Below the pieces are notes generated by a model. It had not been told where the DNA came from and made no database searches. It was given only the letters and a program-made list of their open reading frames with translations. 64,000 nucleotides of DNA, taken from NCBI GenBank assembly GCA_944371605.1, contig CALVXU010000024.1, positions 1 to 64,000 of the forward strand, in the 5' to 3' direction. Positions 27,288 through 36,410 of the stretch are shown in pieces. The first letter of the stretch is position 1; each line of letters opens with the position of its first letter. The translations under genes and the position numbers were made by a program. The DNA is from an uncultured Bacilli bacterium (GTDB lineage: Bacteria > Bacillota_I > Bacilli_A > RFN20 > CAG-288).

Positions 27288-29417
27288 ATGGCAATGGATA
27301 ACGACCAGGCGATGGTTGCGACCTATGAGGCCGTACCTCTTGATCATGTTAGAAACATCGGCATCATGGCTCATATCGATGCTGGTAAAACTACTACCTC
27401 CGAACGTATTCTCTTTTATACTGGAAAAACCCATAAGATAGGTGAAGTTCATGATGGCGGTGCTTCCATGGACTTCGATCCTCAGGAACAAAAAAGAGGT
27501 ATCACTATCTATTCTGCAGCTACTACTTGTTTGTGGAAAGATTATCGTATCAATTTGATCGATACTCCTGGACACGTCGACTTCACCGCTGAGGTTGAAA
27601 GATCGTTGCGTGTTCTTGATGGTGCTGTCTGTGTTCTTGATGGTAAAAATGGTGTTGAACCTCAAACCGAAACTGTTTGGAGACAAGCTGATAAATACAA
27701 CATCCCTAGAATTGTTTTTGTCAACAAATTAGATGCGACTGGTGCTGACTTTGAAATGTCAGTCGAATCTATCAAAACTAAACTTGGTGGCAATGGTGTT
27801 GCTATCGCCTATCCTGTCGGTTTAGAAAATCGTTTATTAGGTTTGATCGACTTGATTGAAATGAAGGCATGGTTATGGGATTTAGATCCTAAAAAGTCTT
27901 CTCTCATGGCGCCTAATATCGTTGATTTAGATCAGATTCCAGCTGGTTATGAACATGATATCGAACAAGCCAAGCTCTATAGAAGTCATATGTTAGAGCA
28001 ATTAGCTAATTTCGATGATGATATCATGGCTTGCTTATTAGAAGAGACTGAACCTAGCCCTGAGGCTATTAAGAATGCAATTAGAAAATGCGTCTTAGCT
28101 GGTTCTATCTATCCTTGTATTCCTGGCTCTGCTTATAAGAATAAGAGCGTTCAATATCTCTTGGATTCCGTCACAGAATATTTACCTTCACCATTAGATG
28201 TCAAACCTTCTGTCGGTAAAGATCCTCAAGGAAATGATGTTGTCTGTTCTCCTGATCCGAAGGGACCATTTGTCGCTTTAGCTTTCAAAATCACCACCAA
28301 TCAATTCGGCAATATGTGCTTCTTCCGTGTCTATTCTGGTACTATCAAATCTGGCTCTTATGTCTATAACGTCAGAAAAGGTGCTAAAGAACGTGTCTCT
28401 CGTTTGATTCTAGTCAATGCTTCTTCATCTGAGACTATCAGTGAAGCTAAAGCTGGTGAAATCGCCGCTGCTATCGGCTTCTCTTCGACTAGAACCGGTG
28501 ATACTTTAGTCGGTGAAAATGATCCACATACCACTCTTGAATCCATCAAATTCGCAGATCCTGTCATTTCTGAGGCTATTGAACCAGTCTCTAAAAATGA
28601 TCAAGATAAGATGGCTACAGCTCTTATTAAATTCACTGAAGAAGATCCTACTTTCCACTATTATACTGATAAGGAAACTGGACAAGGCATCATCGCTGGT
28701 GTCGGTGAACTTCAACTCGACGTCAACGTCACTCGTTTGAGAAATGATTATAAGATCGCTTGTAAGGTTGGTGCTCCACAAGTCGCCTATAGAGAAACCA
28801 TCAAAACCACCGCTGAATGCGAAGGTAAATACATCAAGCAATCTGGTGGTCATGGTCAATATGGTCATGTCGTCTTCCGTATGGAACCCAATCCTGGTAA
28901 GGGTATTGAATTAGTCGATGCTATCACCGGTGGTGCTATTCCTAAAGAATTCATCAAGCCTTCTTTAGATGGTTTGAAAGACGCTATGGAAAGAGGTATG
29001 ATCGCTGGTTATCCAGTCATCGATGTCAAGGCTACTTTATTCTATGGTTCTTACCACGATGTCGACTCTTCTGAAGCCGCTTATAGATTAGCTTCTCAAC
29101 AGGCTTTAAAGGTTGCTGCTGAAAAATGTCAACCCGTCATCCTTGAACCGATTGTCAGAGCTGATATCACCACTCCGCTCGACTATGTCGGAACTGTTAT
29201 GGGAGATATTTCTTCTAGAAGAGGCTCGGTTGAAGGTATGATTCAAAAAGCTAATGCTCAAGTCATCACGGCTAAGATTCCATTAGCTAACATGTTCGGT
29301 TATATCTCAGATTTGAGATCTATGACTCAAGGTAGGGGTATCTACAACATGGAATTCGATCACTATCAAGAAGTCCCTCGTTCTGTTCAAGAAGAGATTG
29401 TAAAGAAGAGAGGTTAA
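27288..29417 (+). CDS. fusA: Elongation factor G
   Basis: This translocation GTPase is 709 aa. The G1 motif is [10 protein letters not shown]3 is DTPGHVDF, and G4 is [11 protein letters not shown], where the usual form is NKMDRTGADF. Switch I reads [20 protein letters not shown], slightly divergent from the common [20 protein letters not shown]. Domains II to V follow in order, with [12 protein letters not shown] in domain IV and [14 protein letters not shown] in domain V. A strong AAAGGAG precedes the ATG. The gene is 26 bases after rpsG. A long hairpin overlaps its stop codon. Confidence 0.97.
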   Translation: MAMDNDQAMVATYEAVPLDHVRNIGIMAHIDAGKTTTSERILFYTGKTHKIGEVHDGGASMDFDPQEQKRGITIYSAATTCLWKDYRINLIDTPGHVDFTAEVERSLRVLDGAVCVLDGKNGVEPQTETVWRQADKYNIPRIVFVNKLDATGADFEMSVESIKTKLGGNGVAIAYPVGLENRLLGLIDLIEMKAWLWDLDPKKSSLMAPNIVDLDQIPAGYEHDIEQAKLYRSHMLEQLANFDDDIMACLLEETEPSPEAIKNAIRKCVLAGSIYPCIPGSAYKNKSVQYLLDSVTEYLPSPLDVKPSVGKDPQGNDVVCSPDPKGPFVALAFKITTNQFGNMCFFRVYSGTIKSGSYVYNVRKGAKERVSRLILVNASSSETISEAKAGEIAAAIGFSSTRTGDTLVGENDPHTTLESIKFADPVISEAIEPVSKNDQDKMATALIKFTEEDPTFHYYTDKETGQGIIAGVGELQLDVNVTRLRNDYKIACKVGAPQVAYRETIKTTAECEGKYIKQSGGHGQYGHVVFRMEPNPGKGIELVDAITGGAIPKEFIKPSLDGLKDAMERGMIAGYPVIDVKATLFYGSYHDVDSSEAAYRLASQQALKVAAEKCQPVILEPIVRADITTPLDYVGTVMGDISSRRGSVEGMIQKANAQVITAKIPLANMFGYISDLRSMTQGRGIYNMEFDHYQEVPRSVQEEIVKKRG

Positions 29418-29430
29418 TACCTCCCTTCTT
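29403..29430 (+). promoter_or_regulatory. Hairpin across the fusA stop codon
   Basis: AAGAAG-a-GAGGT and ACCTC-c-CTTCTT pair with one internal mismatch (11 base pairs) around the loop TTAAT's TAAT, which holds the fusA stop. No U-run follows, so it is more likely a processing or stabilising element or attenuator than a terminator. Confidence 0.5.
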
Positions 29431-29457
29431 GCAAATTACACTTAAAAAGTGTATAGT
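29429..29457 (+). promoter_or_regulatory. Possible internal promoter for tuf
   Basis: TTGCAA (29429-29434) and TATAGT (29452-29457) are spaced by 17 bp. The spacer contains the short inverted repeat TACACTT-AAA-AAGTGTA (29437-29453). A separate tuf promoter would explain extra EF-Tu synthesis. Confidence 0.4.
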
Positions 29458-29492
29458 CATTAAGAATCTATTTTGGAGGAAAAATAAAAATT

Positions 29493-30677
29493 ATGGCTAA
29501 ACAAAAATTCGACCGTTCCAAGCCGAATGTTAACATCGGCACTATCGGTCACGTTGACCACGGAAAAACTACTCTTACTGCTGCTATTACTCAAACCTTA
29601 TCAAAACAAGGCTTAGCTCAAGCTATGCGTTATGATCAGGTTGATGCTGCTCCCGAAGAAAAAGCTCGTGGTGTCACCATCAATGCTGCTCATATCGAAT
29701 ACGAAACTGCTTCTAGACATTATTGCCACGTCGACTGCCCTGGACACGCTGACTACATCAAGAACATGATCACTGGCGCTGCTCAAATGGATGGCGCTAT
29801 CTTAGTCGTCGCTGCTACTGATGGTGTTATGCCTCAAACTAGAGAGCACGTCTTATTAGCTCGTCAGGTCGGTGTTCCTTACATCGTCGTCTTCTTAAAT
29901 AAATGTGATGCTGTTGATGATCCTGAACTCATCGACTTAGTCGAAATGGATGTCCGTGATTTGTTATCCAAATACGGTTATCCGGGTGATGAAGTCCCTG
30001 TTATCAGAGGTTCTGCTTTAAAGGCTTTAAACGGCGATGTTGAAGCTCAAAAATCTATCCTTGAGCTCATGAATGCTGTTGATAGCTATATCCCAACTCC
30101 TGCTAGAGAAAATGACAAACCATTCTTGATGGCTGTCGAAGATGTTATGACCATCACTGGTCGTGGCACCGTTGCTACTGGTAGAGTTGAAAGAGGCATC
30201 ATCCGTCCTAACGATGAAGTCGAAATCGTCGGTATCAAAGATACCCGTAAATGTGTCTGCACTTCCTTAGAAATGTTCCGTAAGACTCTTGACTACGCTG
30301 AGGCTGGTGATAACGTCGGTGCCTTATTAAGAGGTGTTGATCGTGATCAAATCGTTCGTGGCCAAGTCTTATGCAAACCTGGTTCAGTCACTCCTCATAA
30401 GAAATTTAAGGCTCAAGTCTATGTCTTAAAGAAAGAAGAAGGTGGCCGTCATACCGCTTTCACTAACAACTATAGACCTCAGTTCTATTTCAGAACTACT
30501 GATGTCACTGGCACCATCACTCTTCCTGAAGGCACTCAAATGGTCATGCCTGGCGATAACGTTGAAATCACTGTTGAATTGATTCACCCTATCGCTATCG
30601 AAGCTAACACCAAGTTCTCCATCCGTGAAGGTGGTCACACTGTTGGTGCTGGTACCGTTTCTGCTTTACTTGACTAA
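29493..30677 (+). CDS. tuf: Elongation factor Tu
   Basis: This GTPase delivers aminoacyl-tRNA to the ribosome. At 394 aa it is full length. G1 is [10 protein letters not shown]3 is [12 protein letters not shown] and G4 is [10 protein letters not shown], with the SALKAL motif after it. Domains II and III carry [13 protein letters not shown] and the C-terminal [17 protein letters not shown], where the common form is REGGRTVGAG. The elfamycin-contact Gln in MPQTREH is present. A TTGGAGGAAA ribosome site precedes the ATG. The 75-base gap from fusA holds a hairpin and a possible promoter, and a strong terminator follows. Confidence 0.98.
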   Translation: MAKQKFDRSKPNVNIGTIGHVDHGKTTLTAAITQTLSKQGLAQAMRYDQVDAAPEEKARGVTINAAHIEYETASRHYCHVDCPGHADYIKNMITGAAQMDGAILVVAATDGVMPQTREHVLLARQVGVPYIVVFLNKCDAVDDPELIDLVEMDVRDLLSKYGYPGDEVPVIRGSALKALNGDVEAQKSILELMNAVDSYIPTPARENDKPFLMAVEDVMTITGRGTVATGRVERGIIRPNDEVEIVGIKDTRKCVCTSLEMFRKTLDYAEAGDNVGALLRGVDRDQIVRGQVLCKPGSVTPHKKFKAQVYVLKKEEGGRHTAFTNNYRPQFYFRTTDVTGTITLPEGTQMVMPGDNVEITVELIHPIAIEANTKFSIREGGHTVGAGTVSALLD

Positions 30678-30698
30678 TATTTAAAAAGTTGATTAATA

Positions 30699-30728
30699 AA
30701 AGGCGTCCAATAATCGGGCGCCTTTTTT
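30699..30728 (+). terminator. Rho-independent terminator of the str operon
   Basis: AAAGGCGTCC pairs with GGGCGCCTTT (one G-T wobble) around AATAATC, followed by six Ts. Confidence 0.92.
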
Positions 30729-30777
30729 GCTTTGATTAGGAAATTGTATTTTTAGCAAAATAATTTTATGAAAGAGA

Positions 30778-31252
30778 TTGAAAATCATTGTAAAAAATCA
30801 AAACAAACTATATTCAAGTCCTTTTGTTTTCATGATTTTTGATGAAGCAGCTTTTTTAATCTTCTTCATTTGGCTTATATGTTGTTTGTTTGACTCACAA
30901 GCAATGGAAGGATACATGACATCTGTAATCGTTTGTTCCATTGCTTTGGGTTTTAATTTGATTTCGATTATTTATTTGTTTTTTGCCCATGCTATTTAAA
31001 GGCATGTCATGATGACATCGAAATTAAACTCTTTAGAAAGAAGTATTATCTAAAGAAGAATCAGATCTTTTCAATCGGGCATTATACTTGCAGTTTTATT
31101 CAAACGATTCTGTATTGGTTTATTGAAAATGGCCCGTTAAATACATATATAAAATATCGTGATGAAAATGGTAACACTAAAAAAGTATTCTTTACATGTT
31201 CAACAAAAACAATAAAAAATATTTTTCCTAATGCAATAATCAATAAAAAATA
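30778..31252 (+). pseudogene. Small membrane-protein gene, probably frameshifted
   Basis: The first part (30778-30999, TTG start) encodes 73 residues with two hydrophobic segments and stops at TAA 30997. A different frame is then open without stops to TAG 31250-31252. It encodes IKLFRKKYYLKKNQIFSIGH ... IKYRDENGNTKKVFF ... and lacks its own good start codon or ribosome site. Joining the frames near the T6 run at 30979-30984 would give one protein of about 158 residues: two membrane helices plus a soluble tail. Family not recognised. It could equally be a genuine decayed gene or an assembly error in the homopolymer. Confidence 0.5.
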
Positions 31253-31296
31253 GACCGCCTAACCCTACTATCATCAATAGGATCAAGCGGTCTTTT
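31252..31296. terminator. Bidirectional rho-independent terminator
   Basis: AGACCGC pairs with GCGGTCT, with inner CCTA/TAGG pairing. T-runs follow in both directions (TTTT on plus, TTTTTT on minus). It serves the small frameshifted gene and the leftward ABC operon. Confidence 0.85.
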
Positions 31297-31340
31297 CTTG
31301 GACCATATTTTTAATGTTTTTTAGTTCAGATTAATTGTTT

Positions 31341-34013
31341 TTATATATCGTATTTAGTCAGTATCTTATGAGGTGTTTTTAGAAGCAATATCGCTAAAGG
31401 AATCAATATAGCGATGAAGACTAAGAGATATCCAGTTAATGCACCTAAGACGATTGCACTAGCTGGAGCTATTTCAGACGTTATCATAAAAATTAAAGCG
31501 ATCATTAATAAATAAGGGATGAGAAATTGTGTCGTCAATGTGACAAAAGTATTGATCACATAATGCATTACTATTTGACTTCTTCGCATGCCCAATGAGC
31601 GATAGATGCCGATCATTTTTAAGTCGGTAGTCATCTTAGATCTGAATAATAGCGCATATAGGAGTAATTCAATACCGACAATAATTGATATCATTATATA
31701 AATAGGAGTGTAGCTATCTATTTTAAATTGAGACAGAATGCTAGTATTACTGGCTTTTATTTGAGTATTGTCACGGTAATAAGAGAGAGATTTAGAAAGA
31801 TTATCAGTCATGAAAATATAGTAGGTTGTCGATACTCCTAATAGAGTGCGATAAGTGACGGTTTTAACACTAGATCCGATATATAAATCTACTGGATAAT
31901 GCTCATCTTCATAGATTAAAACAGCATCGCTATCAGTAAAGGTGCCGATGACATGATAGTCATTTAAAACGAATGATTGATCTGGCTGATAATCATCAAC
32001 TAGGTACTTTACATTTGGTAAAAAAGCTTGATTGATATAGATTTTTGGATGGTTGAAAACGTTGCTGATCGTATTGAAGTCTTTTACCGACACAGAATCT
32101 TTTTTTCGATTAGAGATAGTAGGTGCATTGTCAAACAAATAGTCAAAGAATAGACCTATATATGTGGTGTCTTCTTCTGGAATATAGACGCGGTATTCTT
32201 CTTCAGAAGTGACATTATTGTATAATTCTTGCAAAAATGCGGTATTTTTCTCGCTATCTAAATCGTTGTTGATGTCCAATGAAGTCTTATAAGTTAAGAA
32301 ATAATTTAAGACTCCTTGTGATATCTTGATATTTGTGACACTTGAATCTTCGATGATTTGTAAATTTGATAGTAAATTAACTAAATTTTGCTTTTCCGTT
32401 ATTTTGCTTTTTGTTTGTGTGTTGTTTATAGAGTCATTGAAATAAGCGAACCAAAAAGTATCTAAATAATTATTCAAGCCACCGACGATGAGAAGATTTC
32501 TTGAATAGTCGATGATGTCTTTGATCAAATAGTTTTTTAAATCTCCATATTCATCATAAAAGGCGATGGTCGTTCCTATCAATGACTCTGCATTTGGATG
32601 AGTAGAATCGACTAGATTTAAAGCGAAATCTAAACTGATGACTACTTCATCGTCTTTGATATCTTGCATATGCTGGTAGTTGATGAAAGAGAGATTTAAA
32701 TCTTCACTGCCGAAGAGCTCACATACATTGTTATTTAAATATACTGGTGTAAATGTTAAATTTGTGACACCATTTATATTGTTATCAGGATTAAATATGA
32801 TTTCTTTTAACTCTCTCTCAGAAAAATTGGATCCTTCTTTGTAAAGTACAACATTGGTAGTGGGATCATATTGAGAAGAAAAGCTTCGCTTAGAGCTTTG
32901 ATTAAGAATACCGATCACTGTTGAGCTAATCGCTAAGGAAATCGCAATAAAAATAGATAAAATCAGCGTTAATCGCCGTTGTCTTTTTGTGATATTATTT
33001 TTGAAGAATCCAGTGGTGAAGAAGACGTGCTTTCTATTCTCTTTAAAATCAGAAGTATCATAAGTATCCACTTGAGAAAGCGATCGCTTTCTTTTTATCT
33101 CATTTTGTTTTGATTTGATCTTATTAAGATCAGAAGTTAAATCGACTTTAGTAACCTGAAAGTTATCAGGTATGTATATATAATTTTTACCATCTTTGAC
33201 AAAGATTTTAATCTCTGTAGAGGTAGTATCAGTCTCATCGCTCAGCAATGACACATTGATATTTTTAACTGATGATGAATAATTTTTGATAGATGTTTCT
33301 TCAAATTCTTCTTCTAGATGAGTGAGTTTTGCTTGATTGTTTACTTCTTTAAGATCTAATTTACCATCTTGAATGTGATAGATGATATCGGCATAATTAT
33401 TGGCGAGACTTTCATTGTGGGTAACACAAATGATCAGTATTTTTTGAGAAAGCTTTTTAAGAATGTCCATAATAGCAGAACTATTTTCACTATCTAAGTT
33501 TCCAGTCGGTTCATCAGCCAGTAATATTTTCGGCATGATTGAGATGGCTCTAGCTATTGCTACTCTTTGTTTTTGACCTAGTGATAAAGAAGAAGCCATT
33601 CTTCTTTTATATAGGATTAGGCCAACCGCTTTTAAAGCTGCATCAATACGTTTTTTTTGTTCCTCTTTATCGGTTATACCGGCGATGATGAGACCTCGTT
33701 TAATATTTTCAATGATGGATACATCTTCATCGATGTAAAAATCTTGGAAGACATAACCGATATTAGCCGCGCGATATTTATCAAATACAAATGGTTTGTA
33801 ACCAGAGACGGTCGTGGAATCATCATAACTTATTTGACCTTTGTAATCATCTAAACCACCTATGATATTTAAAAGTGTTGATTTACCTGATCCAGACTTT
33901 CCTAATAAAACGATTAGACCGCTTTCGGGCAATTCCAATGATAGAGAGCTGACAGCATGAATTGTTTGAGCTCCATTTTTGAATTGTTTATCGATATTTG
34001 CTAGTCTAATCAT
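31341..34013 (-). CDS. MacB/FtsX-type ABC transporter, ATPase-permease fusion (second gene)
   Basis: This 890-residue protein joins an ABC ATPase to an FtsX-like permease. The ATPase has Walker A GKSGSGKST (38-46), the signature LSLGQKQR (about 143-150, a variant of LSGGQ), and Walker B ILLADEPTGNLD (about 163-174). One membrane helix at about 345-368 follows a charged linker. A large extracytoplasmic domain of about 370 residues comes next, and then three C-terminal helices. This is the type VII (MacB/LolCDE) topology, a mechanotransmission or export ABC. The ATPase-first order is like many peptide-resistance transporters of Firmicutes. It begins 1 base after its partner, so the two probably form a heterodimer. 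Confidence 0.88.
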   Translation of the reverse strand: MIRLANIDKQFKNGAQTIHAVSSLSLELPESGLIVLLGKSGSGKSTLLNIIGGLDDYKGQISYDDSTTVSGYKPFVFDKYRAANIGYVFQDFYIDEDVSIIENIKRGLIIAGITDKEEQKKRIDAALKAVGLILYKRRMASSLSLGQKQRVAIARAISIMPKILLADEPTGNLDSENSSAIMDILKKLSQKILIICVTHNESLANNYADIIYHIQDGKLDLKEVNNQAKLTHLEEEFEETSIKNYSSSVKNINVSLLSDETDTTSTEIKIFVKDGKNYIYIPDNFQVTKVDLTSDLNKIKSKQNEIKRKRSLSQVDTYDTSDFKENRKHVFFTTGFFKNNITKRQRRLTLILSIFIAISLAISSTVIGILNQSSKRSFSSQYDPTTNVVLYKEGSNFSERELKEIIFNPDNNINGVTNLTFTPVYLNNNVCELFGSEDLNLSFINYQHMQDIKDDEVVISLDFALNLVDSTHPNAESLIGTTIAFYDEYGDLKNYLIKDIIDYSRNLLIVGGLNNYLDTFWFAYFNDSINNTQTKSKITEKQNLVNLLSNLQIIEDSSVTNIKISQGVLNYFLTYKTSLDINNDLDSEKNTAFLQELYNNVTSEEEYRVYIPEEDTTYIGLFFDYLFDNAPTISNRKKDSVSVKDFNTISNVFNHPKIYINQAFLPNVKYLVDDYQPDQSFVLNDYHVIGTFTDSDAVLIYEDEHYPVDLYIGSSVKTVTYRTLLGVSTTYYIFMTDNLSKSLSYYRDNTQIKASNTSILSQFKIDSYTPIYIMISIIVGIELLLYALLFRSKMTTDLKMIGIYRSLGMRRSQIVMHYVINTFVTLTTQFLIPYLLMIALIFMITSEIAPASAIVLGALTGYLLVFIAILIPLAILLLKTPHKILTKYDI

Positions 34014-34014
34014 C

Positions 34015-36330
34015 TCATTTTCCCCCTGCGTCCTTTAAAATTTGTCTCATGCTTCTCTTCTTTTCTTTCAGATAGAAATTCAAGCAGAGGATAAAAGCAA
34101 AGAAGAGGACCAAAAAGCTGATAATTACAAAGATATACCAATATGCCCTATAACTATTATTATCAACGTTTATAAAAATGGTTGGAATGATAATACTTGA
34201 TGTTATCAAGTAAGTGATGATCAAGGGTATTTCAATCAAAAGCAGTCTTATTGAAAAGAGGATTTTTTGTGAAAATCCTAGTGTCTGCATGACACCGAAA
34301 TCAGGATTGTATTTTCTTAATACCATGTTTAAGATCGGGCTTGTTAAGGAAAGAATTACAACTAAGAAAATGATTAAGCCAAAGATTAATTCACAAGTTG
34401 ATACCATCACATAAAGGTCAGGGCTATCGTTGATTTCAGATACTTGATAACGGCTATTATAACTATACATTTCATATCGATCACGATAATTGTTATAAAA
34501 AGCATTTGCTTCTTTGCTTGAATCGAAATAGACTGTGCTCAAAAGATTGAACTTATAAGAAACATAATTTAAAAAGGCGGCAGGATAATCTGATAAATAG
34601 ATGATACAGCTTGAAGTCGAATCAGAATCAATGAATATATCGTTAGAAGGAGTAGTCGTTGATACTTCATAGCTCACATCACCATAATAGTCGTTTAACT
34701 GTTCATAATAAGATTTAATTGAAAAGATTTTGTTTAATAGTGTTATTTCTATATCATCCACAAAATTTGCATATATTTTATTAAAAAGAATATTTGGTCT
34801 TTGAGAAAGATATGTATTTGTTGATAATGTGAATGGAATCTTCTCGCCATTGATAGAAATGGAAATAGATTCTTCTAACGATAGATTTAATGGGAAAGTA
34901 CTTATATCTTTCTTTATCAAATGGTCTTTTAAAAATGGTTCAATATTATCACTTATGATTTGATAAGCAGCATCATTGAAAACAATGATAACTTTTCCAT
35001 AGTCTGAACAATCACATGTTCCGTAGCCGCTTAAAGTAAATTCTCTTAATGGAGAAACTGTATAATCTGATAAACCGAGAAGATTGGTGACTTGATTTTT
35101 TAAAGCATAAGAAAAGAATGCCCTATAGTCATCGGCTTCTAATTTTGTGAGATTACTTTCATCATAAAATACTTGGAAACTAGGAGTCTCAATATCTTTT
35201 TGTTCTATTATTTTAGCACTTTGTGGCTTTACTAAGCTTGGTATTGCTGATTCATAAAAAGTTATCATATCACCGTTTTGATATGATATATAGAACTCTA
35301 AATAGTTCAGAGAACTTGATTTATCAACAATAGCATTTTCAGAATACACATCCAAATCGTTGTTATTGCTATTAACTATTAATAGTGATTGATCAATCAA
35401 GTTGTTTGTAAAAGGTCTAAATGCACTAGATATGTTTGACTCAATATTAGACTGAATTCTATCTGCGCAAAAAACGAAGCCAAAAGAAACACCAATAGCA
35501 GCAAAAGCTAGCAGAATTTGGGCTAAGCAAGTAAGAATGAATTTTTTTGGAGAAGAAATTATTATTTGAATGCTTGAGTAAAGAGTGGAAGCAAAGCTTG
35601 GATTTTTAATAGATGTGCTTTTTTCGGTTTCTTCAGAAATATATTTTTCTTTTAGTATTTCATCTTTTTCAACATGACCGTCTTTCATCGTTATATGTCT
35701 AGTAGCTAAATCTTTGATCAAATCATATTCGTGTGTCACAAAAAGAATGAGGTGATTAGCTTTTATTTTATCTATAAGTTTAATGATTTCTTCAGAAGTT
35801 TTAGAGTCGAGATTGCCAGTCGGTTCATCAAAAGCGATGACTGGTGAGTTGATAGCTAGCGCTCTAGCGATGACTACTCTTTGTCTTTCGCCACCAGAAA
35901 GCCTTGCTACTCTTTCATGCATACGGCTTTCTAAGCCACATTCTGTCAAACGTCTTTTAGCTATTTCAAGCGCTTCTTTATGTTTGTATCCTCTATTTCT
36001 TAAGGCGATGATTAAATTGCTCAATGGTGTTAATGATTGAAATAGATTGTATTCTTGAAAAACAAAAGACACATATTCACGTCTGAATTCTTTTATTTCT
36101 TTATCAGTAAAATCAGCAGTGCTTTTATCATTAAAGATTATGTCGCCTTCATCATAGTTATCCATCAAGGTGATCGTGTTTAAAAGTGTTGTCTTGCCTG
36201 ATCCTGATTCACCTGTGATAGCGACGAATTCACCTTTATCAAAAGTTAAATTGATGTCTTCGATTCCTTTAGAAGAGGTGGTTCCGTCACTATAGTATTT
36301 TGAAACATGTTCAATTTTGATCAATGACAT
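34015..36330 (-). CDS. MacB/FtsX-type ABC transporter, ATPase-permease fusion (first gene)
   Basis: This 771-residue ABC ATPase-permease fusion is the partner of the downstream one. Walker A is GESGSGKTT (40-48), the Q-loop is VFQEYNLFQSL, the signature is LSGGERQR (144-151), and Walker B is VIAFDEPTGNLD. One membrane helix lies at about 255-285. A large external domain follows, and three helices close the protein (about 645-765) with a basic tail. All ATPase residues are canonical here, whereas the second protein has a variant signature, as is common for asymmetric heterodimers. AAGGAG precedes the ATG. Substrate is unknown. Antimicrobial peptide or lipoprotein handling is typical for the class. 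Confidence 0.88.
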   Translation of the reverse strand: MSLIKIEHVSKYYSDGTTSSKGIEDINLTFDKGEFVAITGESGSGKTTLLNTITLMDNYDEGDIIFNDKSTADFTDKEIKEFRREYVSFVFQEYNLFQSLTPLSNLIIALRNRGYKHKEALEIAKRRLTECGLESRMHERVARLSGGERQRVVIARALAINSPVIAFDEPTGNLDSKTSEEIIKLIDKIKANHLILFVTHEYDLIKDLATRHITMKDGHVEKDEILKEKYISEETEKSTSIKNPSFASTLYSSIQIIISSPKKFILTCLAQILLAFAAIGVSFGFVFCADRIQSNIESNISSAFRPFTNNLIDQSLLIVNSNNNDLDVYSENAIVDKSSSLNYLEFYISYQNGDMITFYESAIPSLVKPQSAKIIEQKDIETPSFQVFYDESNLTKLEADDYRAFFSYALKNQVTNLLGLSDYTVSPLREFTLSGYGTCDCSDYGKVIIVFNDAAYQIISDNIEPFLKDHLIKKDISTFPLNLSLEESISISINGEKIPFTLSTNTYLSQRPNILFNKIYANFVDDIEITLLNKIFSIKSYYEQLNDYYGDVSYEVSTTTPSNDIFIDSDSTSSCIIYLSDYPAAFLNYVSYKFNLLSTVYFDSSKEANAFYNNYRDRYEMYSYNSRYQVSEINDSPDLYVMVSTCELIFGLIIFLVVILSLTSPILNMVLRKYNPDFGVMQTLGFSQKILFSIRLLLIEIPLIITYLITSSIIIPTIFINVDNNSYRAYWYIFVIISFLVLFFAFILCLNFYLKEKKRSMRQILKDAGGK

Positions 36331-36348
36331 TTTGACTCCTTTTTATTG

Positions 36349-36378
36349 ATTATCGCACAATTGTGCCTCATGTTTAAA
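36349..36378 (-). promoter_or_regulatory. Predicted promoter of the MacB-like operon, with operator-like palindrome in its spacer
   Basis: On the minus strand a TTTAAA -35 (36373-36378) and a GATAAT -10 (36349-36354) are 18 bp apart. The spacer contains the perfect palindrome GCACAATTGTGC (36355-36366), placed where a repressor or activator could act. Confidence 0.45.
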
Positions 36379-36387
36379 CATTATTTT

Positions 36388-36396
36388 TGATATAAT
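36388..36396 (+). promoter_or_regulatory. Extended -10 promoter of the SIR2-like gene
   Basis: TGATATAAT matches the extended -10 pattern TGnTATAAT. It lies 14 bases before the ATG at 36411, leaving a leader of only about 8 nt without a Shine-Dalgarno. The GCACAATTGTGC palindrome lies about 22 bp upstream. Confidence 0.5.
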
Positions 36397-36410
36397 ACTT
36401 TAGTTATAGT

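Noticed and set aside
28513-28868. Plus- and minus-strand ORFs of 75 and 120 codons inside fusA
   Set aside because: They are shadows in other frames of a highly conserved gene, with no homology or ribosome site.
30600-30660. EF-Tu Ser at the kirromycin-resistance site (FSIREGG) as a resistance change
   Set aside because: Ser at this position is, as far as I recall, normal in Bacillus and other Firmicutes, so it is not evidence of resistance.
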